A stretch of 64,000 nt of DNA from Phycisphaerales bacterium (GTDB lineage Bacteria; Planctomycetota; Phycisphaerae; Phycisphaerales; SM1A02): assembly GCA_028278245.1 (NCBI GenBank), contig JANQEQ010000173.1:62001-126000 (forward strand). The letters run 5' to 3'. The translations under genes were made by a program, and so were the position numbers. Below, piece after piece: positions 52,239 to 62,226 of the stretch (position 1 is its first letter; each line of letters opens with the position of its first letter). The notes under the pieces are model-generated. The model saw nothing but the letters and a program-made list of their open reading frames with translations, was not told the origin of the DNA and searched no databases.

Positions 52239-53171
52239 TCATACCGGGCTGGGAACAGTTTCAAGAACCTGCTGGATAATTCGGCGAGTCGTGGCCGTGT
52301 CTCCAGCATGCATGTAAGTTTTACTGATAACTCGGTGGGCACAAACCGGCAGCACGTTGGAGACAATGTCTTCCGGTACGCAATAATCCCGATCGTGCAT
52401 CAGGGCTGTTGCGCGTGCAGCTTGTGAAATGGCCAGCGCGCCACGGGGGCTGACTCCCACCTGCAGGTCATCGTTATCCCGCGTTGCCGTGGTGAGCGAG
52501 ATGATGTATTCCACCAGTGACTGGTCGATTTTGATCTGGTCAACCTGATGTTGCAGTGCCAGAACATCCTCAGCCGTCATCACCGGCTCCAGGGTGGTGA
52601 GGACGGTTCGAGCCGGCTCCTGTTTGATCACTCGCGCTTCGTCGTCAGGTGCGGGATAACCCAGACTGATACGCAGCAGGAATCGATCCAACTGGTTCTC
52701 GGGAAGGAAATACGTCCCCTCAAATTCGTAAGGATTCTGCGTCGCGACCACGATGAAAGGTTGCGGCAAAAGATGAACTTCACCTTCGACCGTAACCGTC
52801 GGTTCACTCATCGCCTCCAACAGAGCGGATTGAGTGCGCGGCGTGGTGCGGTTGATTTCGTCAGCGAGAATGATGTTGTGAAAGATCGGGCCGGACTGGA
52901 ATTGAAACGTCGCGTGCTGCCGATCATAAATGTTGACACCGATGATGTCGCTGGGAAGAAGATCGGGGGTGCACTGGATGCGGGCAAACGAACACTCGAT
53001 AGATCGCGCCAATGCCTGAGCGAGTACGGTCTTCCCCACCCCCGGCACATCTTCAATGAGGATGTGGCCTCGCGCCAGCAGACCGACAATGATTCGGTCC
53101 ACAGCGGCGGTATTTCCCATGTAGACGCTGGTGATATTCTCGCGAAGTCGTTGTATCTGGTGGGTGGGCAT
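52239..53171 (-). CDS. MoxR-family AAA+ ATPase
   Basis: The 310-residue protein has the Walker A EDVPGVGKTVLAQALA, Walker B NIILADEINRTTPRTQSALLEAM, sensor ATQNPYEFEGTYFLPENQLDRF and the C-terminal lid typical of MoxR. MoxR ATPases usually help assemble or mature a membrane or metal enzyme and lie beside DUF58 and VWA genes. None of those is seen here. The only same-strand neighbour is the membrane protein gene downstream. Start ATG 53171. Confidence 0.9.
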   Translation of the reverse strand: MPTHQIQRLRENITSVYMGNTAAVDRIIVGLLARGHILIEDVPGVGKTVLAQALARSIECSFARIQCTPDLLPSDIIGVNIYDRQHATFQFQSGPIFHNIILADEINRTTPRTQSALLEAMSEPTVTVEGEVHLLPQPFIVVATQNPYEFEGTYFLPENQLDRFLLRISLGYPAPDDEARVIKQEPARTVLTTLEPVMTAEDVLALQHQVDQIKIDQSLVEYIISLTTATRDNDDLQVGVSPRGALAISQAARATALMHDRDYCVPEDIVSNVLPVCAHRVISKTYMHAGDTATTRRIIQQVLETVPSPV

Positions 53172-53391
53172 GACAATTGGCTGTGTTAGGAGGATAGAAG
53201 TGGCTTCATTCTGACGAAGAATGCCGATTCGTACAGGGGTGAAGGAAGATTCTTCGTTGAGTTCCTGAGTATATCAGTCCCAGGCCGGATTCGTTTCAGT
53301 ATGATGAGATGGCTGCGAAGGTCGGATATGGGGCATAATCCCCAATTCGACCAGGTGTTTGAACGTTTGATCCCTTGGCGGGCGGGCGACC

Positions 53392-54300
53392 ATGACGGAC
53401 TCGACCGAATCACCAACGCTGGCCGGGGCTGTAGTGCGCGATCTGCTGTACTGCCGTCGGTGCGGCTATTCCCTCCGAGGCCTGCCTGCTGAAGGAAACT
53501 GCCCTGAATGTGGTACTGCAATCTGGCAAAGTGTGATCCATACCGTGGATCCGGCCGCCAGTCGTCTGCCGAAGTTGCGCAATCCCCGTCGGGTTGGGTC
53601 GGCCCTGTTCTGGCTCACGCTGAGTATCTTCCTTGCGGGTGTTCTCTATGCCGCTGAATCTGTGCAATTTGAACTGATCGGAACGGGAAATGGACACTGG
53701 TACACCCCGCCCTGGTTGCCCGAGGGTCAGCTTCGCATCGCGTCCGGAGTACTGGGATTGCTGGGACTCATCGCGGTTGCACGACTTATCCGCCCCCAGG
53801 CTGAGGCGCCGGCTCGAATAATTCAGATGAACCTGAGTTGGTTAGCGATCGGGCTGGCAGTGTGGTCTCTCGTGATTCTGGTACGCGGATTCATCGAAGT
53901 AACAGGTCTCATCGTAACACCGGTCACCATACCCTGGCTCGTACTTATCGGAGATATTGCGGCGATCTTCGGTCTGTGGGGAATGCGTGGCATCTTTATT
54001 GCGGTCGGCTTGAGAAGTCGAGAGTACCGTACTTCACGCAGCAGTCGTCAGGGAGCCAAGTCGATGATGGCAGCGGTGTGCGGCGATGCATTGGGACGGA
54101 TATTTCAAATCGGTCTTCTGCGAGGATGTGCCGATGATAGATACTTACCGATCTCAGAAATCATCATCGCCGTCTCTTCACTGATGCTTCTGATCGGCTT
54201 TGCCTACCTGGTGATGAATTCATGGTGGATACGGCGGTCGCTGCGTAAACCTCCTCCACAACTGGATGAGATACTGCAGTATCCCCAGCAAGATAAATAA
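53392..54300 (+). CDS. Zinc-ribbon membrane protein
   Basis: The 302-residue protein starts with a zinc ribbon near residues 21-40 (C21, C24, C37, C40; YCRRCGYSLRG and GNCPECG). A linker and five or six membrane helices follow. Planctomycete genomes have many of these zinc-ribbon plus helices proteins, and their function is unknown. It is divergent from moxR. The next sequence holds an orphan dockerin-like ORF. Confidence 0.6.
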   Translation: MTDSTESPTLAGAVVRDLLYCRRCGYSLRGLPAEGNCPECGTAIWQSVIHTVDPAASRLPKLRNPRRVGSALFWLTLSIFLAGVLYAAESVQFELIGTGNGHWYTPPWLPEGQLRIASGVLGLLGLIAVARLIRPQAEAPARIIQMNLSWLAIGLAVWSLVILVRGFIEVTGLIVTPVTIPWLVLIGDIAAIFGLWGMRGIFIAVGLRSREYRTSRSSRQGAKSMMAAVCGDALGRIFQIGLLRGCADDRYLPISEIIIAVSSLMLLIGFAYLVMNSWWIRRSLRKPPPQLDEILQYPQQDK

Positions 54301-54380
54301 CAGAGATCTGGCGGAACTCGATACCCTGAATTGTGATATGAGTTCAAGCTGTGTTTGCAGTGAATCAGTAGAAGAGCAAC

Positions 54381-54497
54381 ATGGAGAATGTGTGCCTTTT
54401 TTGCCCACCGAACTGCAAGGGTGATCTTACTGAGGATTGCACTGTGAACATCGACGACATCTTCGCGATCCTCGGCCAATGGGGACCGTGCGAATAA
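54381..54497 (+). CDS. Orphan dockerin-like mini-ORF (38 residues), possible gene remnant
   Basis: An ATG at 54381 opens a 38-residue frame with CKGDLTEDCTVNIDDIFAIL and ending WGPCE. It is nearly identical to the last 30 residues of the beta-helix gene ending at 56639. It has no signal peptide and no good ribosome-binding site. It most likely remains from a duplicated or deleted secreted-protein gene, but a very small expressed peptide cannot be ruled out. The rest of the 54301-54671 gap has no other feature I see, beyond the promoter of the next gene. Confidence 0.5.
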   Translation: MENVCLFCPPNCKGDLTEDCTVNIDDIFAILGQWGPCE

Positions 54498-54671
54498 ACT
54501 GGGATTTAACAGTTACTTACAAACGGGGGTCATTCAAACAGAATCTGTTGTAATGGCAAGGTTTTCATGGCTGTCTTGAAGACTGGATCTTCAAAAATTC
54601 AGATAAATCTCCGTATTTTTCTTCAATCATTCAGGATGATGTTGTACATTTAGGGAGTAGGAGGAACCCCC

Positions 54672-56639
54672 ATGCAATTGAAGAGATTCTTTTCAGCCAC
54701 ACTCAGTCTGACGTTATTTTGTTCATCAGCGCTTGCCGTGCAGTACCACGTTTACGAAGGTGAATCGATCCAAGCCGCAATCGATAGTGCATCTACGACC
54801 GGCGATGAGATCATTGTTCATCCCGGCACGTACTACGAAGCAATCGACTTCCTAGGTAAGGCCATCAATCTACACAGTAGCGACGGAGCGGATGTCACGG
54901 TCATCGACGCCAACGGGCTAAGTACATCTGTTGTAACCTGCGCCACTGGTGAAGGATCGGATACGATTCTCGAAGGTTTCACTATAACCGGCGGCAATGG
55001 AACTTACTACTGGGAAGAATATTGGGGGGGTGGAATGCGCAACGCTGGAGCCAGCCCAGCAGTAAACAATTGCATTTTCATCGACAACACAGGTAATGGT
55101 GCAGGGATGCTTAATTACCCCGGGAACCCGACGGTGACCAATTGTTCATTCATTGATAATTATGCCGATAGTGGAATGTACAATGTTGGGAGCAGTCCGG
55201 TAGTTATAAATTGTACATTCATAAATAATAGTGGATATGAAGCTAGTGGTGGGATGTACAACTGGGCTAGTAGTCCGATAGTGTTAGGCTGCACCTTCAC
55301 CGACAATCAAGGTGAAATTGGTGGCGGGATGTGTAACACCAACGGTAGTCATCCGGTCGTGAGCAACTGCAAATTCACTGCTAATTCGGGGGGCGAGGGC
55401 GGTGGGATACGTAATTTAAGTCAAAGTAACTCGATGATAATCAACTGCACTTTCACCAATAATATCGCATACGGCGGGGGCGGAGGAATAGAAAACGATA
55501 ATAGTAGTCCTGATGTGATTAATTGCACATTCAGCGACAACAATAACGGTAGTGGAATCTACAACCGAAATGGGAGTAGTCCAACAGTGACCAATTGTAT
55601 CCTATGGGATAACAACCCCGACGAAATTGTAGATGAATCCGGAAGTGTGACAACACTGAACTACTGTGACATTCAGGGGGGATGGACCGGAGCAGGAAGC
55701 AATAACATCAATGCGGATCCACTTTTTGTTGATCCTTATAACGACGATTATCACCTTCAACCCGGTTCGCCCTGCATTGATGCGGGTGATAACACAACAG
55801 TCCCCGTGGATGTCACAACAGATCTTGATGGCAACGCGCGTTTTGTCGATGATCCCAACACTGTCGATACGGGAAATGGAACACCGCCAATCGTTGATAT
55901 GGGTGCATACGAGTATTGGATTGGAGAGGACTGCAATGGCAATAATATTCCGGACGATGTGGATATCCTTACCGGCTTCAGCCAGGACTGCAATGGAAAC
56001 GGCATCCCGGATGAGTGTGATGTCATAGATACAATTTATTTTGACTCCGGCCAACTGATCCCCTTCGGTGGTCTGGGAAATGAGCAGAGTTACACCATCG
56101 TTCAGCCTGCAGAGGCAGAGGGCGATGTTACCCTCAACTTCGCTGCGTATACCGATCTCGATAAGACCACGGAATACGTTGACGTTGATCTCAACGGAAT
56201 GAATCTGGGTTCCTTCTGGGTGAATGATGGTCATGATTGCCCCGAGATTCCGGATACGGCAGAGATTATTTTAACCGCAGAGGACTGGAACCTCGCGCTG
56301 AGCGTTGGTGGTGGTGATGCTACGATTAACATGAACCCGACCTCTGGTGTTTGGGCAAACCAGTGCCCGGAAGATTCCTACGTCATCGTGGAAGTCCTGT
56401 ACTTCATATCTTCAGGTAATGATGTCAATGGCAACGGGATTCCCGATGAATGTGAATGCCCGGCTGATCTGACCGGTGATGATCAGGTGAACATCAATGA
56501 CATCTTCGCAGTGCTTGGTTTGTGGGGTGATTGTCCTGACCCATGCCCACCCTATTGCACCGGCGACCTCACTGAAGACTGCACCGTTAACATCGACGAC
56601 ATCTTCGCGATCCTCGGCCAGTGGGGACCGTGTGAGTAA
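54672..56639 (+). CDS. Large secreted beta-helix protein with two dockerin-like repeats
   Basis: The 655-residue product has a signal peptide (MQLKRFFSATLSLTLFCSSALA). A right-handed parallel beta-helix (residues 25-350) has Asn-ladder coils (PVVINCTFINNSGYEASGGM) and the choice-of-anchor-type end DPYNDDYHLQPGSPCIDAGD. Two short CNGNGIPDECD calcium-like motifs come next, then a beta-rich domain (about 455-585). Two dockerin-like repeats (DDQVNINDIFAVLGLWG and DCTVNIDDIFAILGQWG) end the chain. It should be an extracellular surface or matrix protein. GGAGG lies 6-7 bases before the ATG. It lacks the six-Cys module of the paralogues at 47-49 kb. Confidence 0.85.
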   Translation: MQLKRFFSATLSLTLFCSSALAVQYHVYEGESIQAAIDSASTTGDEIIVHPGTYYEAIDFLGKAINLHSSDGADVTVIDANGLSTSVVTCATGEGSDTILEGFTITGGNGTYYWEEYWGGGMRNAGASPAVNNCIFIDNTGNGAGMLNYPGNPTVTNCSFIDNYADSGMYNVGSSPVVINCTFINNSGYEASGGMYNWASSPIVLGCTFTDNQGEIGGGMCNTNGSHPVVSNCKFTANSGGEGGGIRNLSQSNSMIINCTFTNNIAYGGGGGIENDNSSPDVINCTFSDNNNGSGIYNRNGSSPTVTNCILWDNNPDEIVDESGSVTTLNYCDIQGGWTGAGSNNINADPLFVDPYNDDYHLQPGSPCIDAGDNTTVPVDVTTDLDGNARFVDDPNTVDTGNGTPPIVDMGAYEYWIGEDCNGNNIPDDVDILTGFSQDCNGNGIPDECDVIDTIYFDSGQLIPFGGLGNEQSYTIVQPAEAEGDVTLNFAAYTDLDKTTEYVDVDLNGMNLGSFWVNDGHDCPEIPDTAEIILTAEDWNLALSVGGGDATINMNPTSGVWANQCPEDSYVIVEVLYFISSGNDVNGNGIPDECECPADLTGDDQVNINDIFAVLGLWGDCPDPCPPYCTGDLTEDCTVNIDDIFAILGQWGPCE

Positions 56640-56800
56640 TTCATACGATTACTGTTTTCCGTACGCTGGATACCCGGATTTACACCCACCTTCGGTTCGT
56701 TTCATCCTGGTTGAGTGAAACGAAAGACAATACTGTCAAGCCGGGGCAAAGCGCAGCACCGCCCCAGACACCCCACACATTTCACGAACACTTTCAGAGA

Positions 56801-58021
56801 CTAAGTCTGTGCAGGGACGGATTGATTCTCTTGTGCTGCTCCCACCTTGGCCAGCATGCGATCCAATGAGAGTTGTGCCAGCTTCTGCACATCTTCGGGA
56901 ACGGTGATGCGATTGACCACATTTCCCTCAACCAGATTATCCAATACCCACAGAAGATTCTTCGGTTCGATGCGGTACATTGTGGTGCAGAGACATTGAC
57001 ATTCGTTGAGTGTAACGACATGAATGTCACGCTGTTTCTGCTCCTGCGCGATACGATTGACAAGATTAACTTCCGTTCCGACCGCCCAGTTCGTTCCTGT
57101 GTCGGAAGCAGAAATCGTTTGCAGAATACGTTCGGTCGAACCGGAGTAATCAGCCTTATCCACCACTTCCTTGGAGCATTCCGGATGCACGATCACTTTG
57201 ATCCCGCCCTGGTTTTCGTATTTCTCTCTGATGCGATCGATGTGTTCCGGACGGAAGAGTTTGTGAACAGAACAATGTCCGGCCCAGAGCAAAACTTTGG
57301 CATTGCGAATCTGCTGATCGGTCAGACCACCGTCGTCAAGTTGCGGGTCGTAGATGACCGTTTCCGTAGCTCCCTTACCGGCTGCTTCATCGACTTCGGT
57401 GACCAAGCCGAACGCTGAAGCGGTATTGCGCCCGAGGTGTTGATCGGGCAGGAACAGAATCTTGATATTTTCGTCTTTTCCCTTGGGTTGCGTACCACCC
57501 TCCATCGCCCATTGAAAGATCTGGTCAGCATTGCTGCTGGTGCAACATGAGCCGCCGTGCTGGCCGACGAATGCTTTGATTGTTGCGGTGGAGTTGACGT
57601 AGGTGATGGGGATCACGCGGCAATTTGAATCATCACCGAGTGCATGTTGAATTCGCTCCCACGCGATAACAGTGTCGTCATAGTCAGCCATATCTGCCAT
57701 GGAGCAGCCGGCCGAGAGATCCGGCAGGATCACCTGCACAGAATTTTCGGTGACGATCTCAGCCGTCTCCGCCATGAAATGAACACCGCAGAAGACGATG
57801 TACTTCGTTCCCCGCTGGGCAGCCTCATGAGCGGCCATCTGTGCCAGTTTCAGGCTGTCACCGCGCAGGTCAGAATGCGCAATGACGGAATCCTGCTGAT
57901 AGTGATGGCCGAGGATAAGCAGATCATCGCCCAGGTCGCGACGTCGCTGTTCGATGCCGCGGTTCAATTCATCATCGGTGAGCGTCTGGTACGGCTCAGG
58001 TAATGCGGGCTGCCATAGCAT
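56801..58021 (-). CDS. nadA: Quinolinate synthase
   Basis: NadA condenses iminoaspartate and dihydroxyacetone phosphate into quinolinate for NAD. The 406-residue product carries the family blocks: GHHYQQDSVIAHSDLRGDSL, the FCGVHFMAETAEIV segment, PDLSAGCSMADM, AFVGQHGGSCCTSSNA, WAGHCSVH, HPECSKEVVD and NECQCLCTTMYRI. The cysteines of the [4Fe-4S] cluster are in FCG, HPEC and ECQC-type sites. The start at 58021 has GGGAG 7 bases upstream. An in-frame longer start at 58093 is not supported. No nadB or nadC is seen nearby. Confidence 0.93.
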   Translation of the reverse strand: MLWQPALPEPYQTLTDDELNRGIEQRRRDLGDDLLILGHHYQQDSVIAHSDLRGDSLKLAQMAAHEAAQRGTKYIVFCGVHFMAETAEIVTENSVQVILPDLSAGCSMADMADYDDTVIAWERIQHALGDDSNCRVIPITYVNSTATIKAFVGQHGGSCCTSSNADQIFQWAMEGGTQPKGKDENIKILFLPDQHLGRNTASAFGLVTEVDEAAGKGATETVIYDPQLDDGGLTDQQIRNAKVLLWAGHCSVHKLFRPEHIDRIREKYENQGGIKVIVHPECSKEVVDKADYSGSTERILQTISASDTGTNWAVGTEVNLVNRIAQEQKQRDIHVVTLNECQCLCTTMYRIEPKNLLWVLDNLVEGNVVNRITVPEDVQKLAQLSLDRMLAKVGAAQENQSVPAQT

Positions 58022-58137
58022 GTAGTGACTCCCGGGAGAAGACAAAGGTGAGAATCCTAGGCAGCTGGGTGCTGAATTGACAACGATTCGCACTCATTAC
58101 AAGGAGCTTATTGCGAACGAGTATCAGTTTTTGTTGT

Positions 58138-58482
58138 TCAAGCTGCCAATGGGAGAGATTCAGGCAATCCCTGGCTTGCATCGATGAATCGCAGCCCCAA
58201 CACCGTTTCCTGGGTGGAGATAGGCAGGATACGGGTGATCTCCGTTGCCACCATATCATGCGAGCGGAGCAGAGCCTGACGGCGCTTCTGGGCAATACCC
58301 AGGTACAGCTTCTCACCGATCTCATACTCAATGGGCTGAGACAGACGTATGCAAGCCCCTCCTGAGGAGAGGTCGCTGGTTATTCCGGCATGGTATTTCT
58401 GTGAGCGGGGGCGGTAGACTTTGCACGGCCGGGTAAGAGATACCCTTGGTGATTCGCGTCGGTCTCGTTCAATGGTGATCAT
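58138..58482 (-). CDS. PilZ-domain protein (cyclic-di-GMP receptor type)
   Basis: The 114-residue protein is a single PilZ domain. It has the RxxxR motif in RRESPRVSL and the D/N-x-S-x-x-G box in SDLSSGGACIRL, the c-di-GMP-binding residues. Both motifs look intact. Start ATG 58482 follows GGGAAG, while an ATG at 58500 would add a few residues. PilZ proteins transmit c-di-GMP to motility or matrix functions. An HD-GYP phosphodiesterase lies at 37.4 kb. Confidence 0.85.
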   Translation of the reverse strand: MITIERDRRESPRVSLTRPCKVYRPRSQKYHAGITSDLSSGGACIRLSQPIEYEIGEKLYLGIAQKRRQALLRSHDMVATEITRILPISTQETVLGLRFIDASQGLPESLPLAA

Positions 58483-58637
58483 GGTGCTTCCCACGCGCAT
58501 AAACATCGTGAAGGCATAAAGTTGCTATCGGTTGGTTCTCTACAGGACTTCGATAGTGTCAGGGAACTTCCATGAGATTTTTATGACACGTGGATTTCTT
58601 CCCAGCCTGTCCTCAATCAGTCGTATATGCTGTATTT

Positions 58638-59537
58638 ATGATGGATCATCTCACGATTTCTGCTCCGGCAAAATTAAACCTAGCTCTCTCCGCGGGTGCC
58701 CCAAATGAAGATGGTCTCCATCCGATCTGCTCCTGGATGGTCACAGTAAGCTTGTATGACGACCTGGAACTGACGCGACTCCCTCCAGACCGTTTTTCCC
58801 GCTACGCAATCCTCTGGCACGGGGATGCCAAAAGACGACGTGAGATTAACTGGTCTGTTACCAAGGACTTAGCAGTACAGGCTCATCTGGCCTTACAGCG
58901 ATATTGCCGACGCTCACTTCCGGTGCAGATGAAATTGGAGAAGCGAATTCCCATCGGTGGGGGCTTGGGCGGTGGCTCATCTGACGCAGCTGCCATGTTG
59001 CACGGTATCAATAAAATGTACGATCTTGGTTTGTCTGCGCACGATCTTGCTTCGATCGGTGCTGAAATCGGTGCAGATGTCCCGTTCCTTGTACATGGTG
59101 GATCCACCATCGTGGAGGGGATTGGGGACAAACTTGAGCCCCAGGAGATTTTGCCTGATTTGCATGCCGTGATCGCATTTCCTGAAGCAAGCTGCGATAC
59201 CGGAGCGGTTTATGCGGGCTTTGATGAGCTGGCTCTGGAAAATCTCAATCCAAGTGCAGTGCGTGAGTTGGCGGTCAGCCCACCGAATTCGATGCCACAC
59301 GAAAAGCTATTCAACGATCTCACTGCCGCTGCACTCCATATCACACCGGCACTGAAGGATGAAATGGACTGTCTGGAATCTCTGGTTGAATTTCCGGTTC
59401 ATTTATCCGGTTCCGGATCCAGCCTGTTCGTGATATGTGAAGGCTTGGATCATGCCTCTTCGATGGCCGAGTTGATCGAACGCCAGCTTCAGCTTCCTGC
59501 AGTCGCAGTCCGGACGGTCCAGCCGAACACATGTTGA
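58638..59537 (+). CDS. ispE: 4-diphosphocytidyl-2-C-methyl-D-erythritol kinase
   Basis: IspE phosphorylates CDP-methylerythritol in the MEP isoprenoid pathway. The 299-residue product has the GHMP signatures APAKLNLALSAG, RIPIGGGLGGGSSDAAAML, and the C-terminal HLSGSGSSLF. Asp in GADVPFLVHGG is typical. The chosen start is ATG 58638 (MMDHLTISAP). An open frame from 58590 adds 16 residues. No other MEP genes are seen in the window. Confidence 0.9.
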   Translation: MMDHLTISAPAKLNLALSAGAPNEDGLHPICSWMVTVSLYDDLELTRLPPDRFSRYAILWHGDAKRRREINWSVTKDLAVQAHLALQRYCRRSLPVQMKLEKRIPIGGGLGGGSSDAAAMLHGINKMYDLGLSAHDLASIGAEIGADVPFLVHGGSTIVEGIGDKLEPQEILPDLHAVIAFPEASCDTGAVYAGFDELALENLNPSAVRELAVSPPNSMPHEKLFNDLTAAALHITPALKDEMDCLESLVEFPVHLSGSGSSLFVICEGLDHASSMAELIERQLQLPAVAVRTVQPNTC

Positions 59538-59672
59538 ATTAGGATGTCATACCGGTATCTTCCAGACAGCAAAGAGGTTATGGTATTGGCCGTTTATTTC
59601 GGTTTTTTACTTTTTGATATTTCCCCAGCCAAATGAGAAGCAAGCAATCCTGGGGGTTTGTGGAAGGAAACA

Positions 59673-61382
59673 ATGACGAATACTCAGGAAGTGAAGAGCG
59701 ATTTTGTCCCGTTGAATATCGATGCCTCCAAATGGGAGATCATCGAACCCTATTTTCAGCAGCTCCTTGATCGGGAGTTGGCCTGTGAAAATTGCCTGGA
59801 GCAACTTCTTCTGGATCGCAGCGAACTCGACGCTGCGGTGAGTGAAGCCCAGGCCAACCTTTACATCAACATGACCTGCCACACGGATGATGAGGAATGT
59901 AAGAACGCATACCTCGCCTTTGTCGAGCACGTTGAGCCGGAGGTGAAACGGATCGGATTTGAGCTGGACAAGAAAATCGTCCAGTCTCCCCATGCGGGCA
60001 AACTCGACCAAACGCGCTATGAAGTGCTGCTGCGAAACCTCAAGGCTGATGTCGAGATATTCCGCGACGAGAACGTTCCTCTGCAAACTGAAGACACCAA
60101 GCTGGATCAGCAATACAGCGAAGCGTGTGGCGCGATGGTGGTTGAATTCCGAGGCGAAGAAAAAACGCTACCGCAGATGAATAAATATCTCGAAGAGAAC
60201 GATCGCCAAACACGGGAGGATGCCTGGCGACTGGTAGCGAATCGGCGCCAACAGGAAGAAACACTGTTCAACGGAATTTTCGATGAGATGATCAAGCTGC
60301 GTCACGAGATTTCTCGCAACGCTGATTTCGATACTTATGTTGACTATGCGTTTCGATCCAAACATCGGTTTGACTACACGCCTGATGATTGCAGCGCATT
60401 TCACGATGCGGTGGAAAATGTTTGCGTGCCGCTGAGTCGATCGCTCAACCGTCAGCGGGCTGAAGCGCTGGGTGATGATCAGTTGCGCCCCTGGGATCTG
60501 GAAGTTGATGTGCGTGGTCGTGAACCACTGGTACCGTTCTCTGGCGCCGATGAACTCATCGATCGTACTTCAAAAGTTTTTCATCGAATGGATAAACAAC
60601 TTGGCGGATTGTATGACCGCATGCGCGAAGGACACTGCCTAGATCTGGAAACACGCCAGGGTAAAGCGCCGGGTGGATATCAATATCAACGTGACAGAAC
60701 TCGTCGGCCGTTCATTTTTATGAATGCGGCTGGGATTCAGCGTGATTTGGAAACGATGGTGCATGAAGCGGGGCACGCGTTCCATTCCATGTTATGTGAT
60801 GATGAACCGCTTGTGGCATATCGTCACTCGCCGCTGGAGTTTGCGGAAGTGGCGTCGATGAGTATGGAACTCCTGACGTACCCCTATCTGGATGAGTTCT
60901 ATGGCGAAGATGAAATCGATCGCGCCAAACGCAAGCATCTGGAAGGCATTGTTAAGATTCTGCCCTGGATTGCGACGATCGATGCCTTCCAGCACTGGCT
61001 GTATACGCATCCTGATCACAACCATGATGAACGCACGGAATACTGGCTGGAGCTTGATCATCGCTTTGGCCCGGAGGTGAGTTGGCTGGATCTGGAGGAT
61101 TTGCGGAAAATACAATGGCAGCGGCAGCTTCATCTCTTCTCCGTGCCGTTTTATTACATCGAATACGGTATTGCGCAGCTCGGAGCATTGCAGGTGTGGC
61201 TGGCCAGTAAAAATGATCCAGAGAAGGCTTTATCCCAATATAAACAGGCATTGAGTGTGGGGGGGTCGCGACCGTTGCCGGAACTGTTCTCCACTGCCGG
61301 GATCAAGTTTGATTTCAGCCAATCGACGATGGTTGAGGTTATCAACGCGGTCAAGGATGAACTTGACGCTTTGCCAATTTAG
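59673..61382 (+). CDS. M3-family oligoendopeptidase
   Basis: The 569-residue protein has the zinc motif HEAGH at residues 364-368, with the following Glu in FAEVASMSME, typical of M3 (oligoendopeptidase F-like) peptidases. It cuts short peptides in the cytoplasm, since no signal peptide is visible. The N-terminal half is helical, with no PepF-specific deletion. AAGGAA lies just before the ATG at 59673. The reading frame contains a TGTGGGGGGG run near 61257, the same motif seen between genes, here coding Val-Gly-Gly. Confidence 0.9.
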   Translation: MTNTQEVKSDFVPLNIDASKWEIIEPYFQQLLDRELACENCLEQLLLDRSELDAAVSEAQANLYINMTCHTDDEECKNAYLAFVEHVEPEVKRIGFELDKKIVQSPHAGKLDQTRYEVLLRNLKADVEIFRDENVPLQTEDTKLDQQYSEACGAMVVEFRGEEKTLPQMNKYLEENDRQTREDAWRLVANRRQQEETLFNGIFDEMIKLRHEISRNADFDTYVDYAFRSKHRFDYTPDDCSAFHDAVENVCVPLSRSLNRQRAEALGDDQLRPWDLEVDVRGREPLVPFSGADELIDRTSKVFHRMDKQLGGLYDRMREGHCLDLETRQGKAPGGYQYQRDRTRRPFIFMNAAGIQRDLETMVHEAGHAFHSMLCDDEPLVAYRHSPLEFAEVASMSMELLTYPYLDEFYGEDEIDRAKRKHLEGIVKILPWIATIDAFQHWLYTHPDHNHDERTEYWLELDHRFGPEVSWLDLEDLRKIQWQRQLHLFSVPFYYIEYGIAQLGALQVWLASKNDPEKALSQYKQALSVGGSRPLPELFSTAGIKFDFSQSTMVEVINAVKDELDALPI

Positions 61383-61647
61383 CGACACCGAACCCGATAG
61401 AAGAACCGTGGGCGGGATACAATATTGTTCTGTCACAGCCTCCCACAGATACTGGCGCAGTTTGAAATAATCTATAGCGTGGGTGGCGTGGTCTGAGTCT
61501 TTGAAGGCCACGTGGCCATCGACTACGCTCTGACCACGGCACCCAAGTGCTTTGCAATACGCTATACATTAAATAAAACTGCTCTAATTCGTGCTTGTAG
61601 TAAAGCAATCTGGTTTCTATTTTCTCCTACAATGTCAATCGGCATGT

Positions 61648-62226
61648 CTAAGAACAGCGCTGTATGTAACTCATAAAACACGCTGACGTGTGTCGCACGA
61701 ACCGCATCAATTGTTCAACGCTCACCATGATTTCTCCCGTCCAGTTTGGATTGCCTTTTCTGTTTGTGGGATATCGAGATGTTTGACCGTCTGGATCAAT
61801 GATATTAACCTGCTCGACAATCCCCTCAAGATCAGCAAGCCATTCACAGTAATCAAAACCCAGATGTTCATTGTGCTCGGCTTCGTAGTCCAATACTAAC
61901 ACAATACTCGCCTTTGCATCATCAATTAGTTTGGATAGCTTATGACTATTTTCTGGTTTCTTGACATGCTCCGGATATGTTTCCGCTAAGTCAGTGATGA
62001 GATACTTTACAAATAACTCAACTGAATGACGGATAGCGTAGATAATTGATGGGGTAATAGAGTCTATCGCAGTTTTATTCTCGATTGCAGCGCGTGTTGC
62101 AATTGCGGCGATTTCTAGGAAGCCCATCGCATGTATTCTGAGGCTCATGGAACCTTGATATGTCGTGACAACCGCTAGTTGATCGTCGTCGGTTACTGGA
62201 GAAGGAGATATCAGATGCACTGTCAT
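61648..62226 (-). CDS. HEPN-like helical protein of unknown function
   Basis: The 192-residue protein has a helical centre with AIRHSVELFVKYLITDLAET and SHKLSKLIDDAK, a layout like HEPN-type domains, including an R-H pair in the helix. HEPN proteins are often nucleases or nucleotide-binding partners in defence or toxin systems. I see no typical RxxxxH catalytic motif with confidence, so this is tentative. Its ATG overlaps the stop of the lipoprotein gene upstream as TGATG. The downstream gap 61383-61647 has nothing I can support. Confidence 0.5.
   Translation of the reverse strand: MTVHLISPSPVTDDDQLAVVTTYQGSMSLRIHAMGFLEIAAIATRAAIENKTAIDSITPSIIYAIRHSVELFVKYLITDLAETYPEHVKKPENSHKLSKLIDDAKASIVLVLDYEAEHNEHLGFDYCEWLADLEGIVEQVNIIDPDGQTSRYPTNRKGNPNWTGEIMVSVEQLMRFVRHTSACFMSYIQRCS

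Noticed and set aside
52548-53189. Plus-strand ORF opposite moxR
   Set aside because: The minus strand carries full MoxR motifs; this is a shadow.
54301-54671. Full secreted-protein gene before the large beta-helix gene
   Set aside because: Only a 38-residue dockerin tail is open; no signal peptide or body precedes it.
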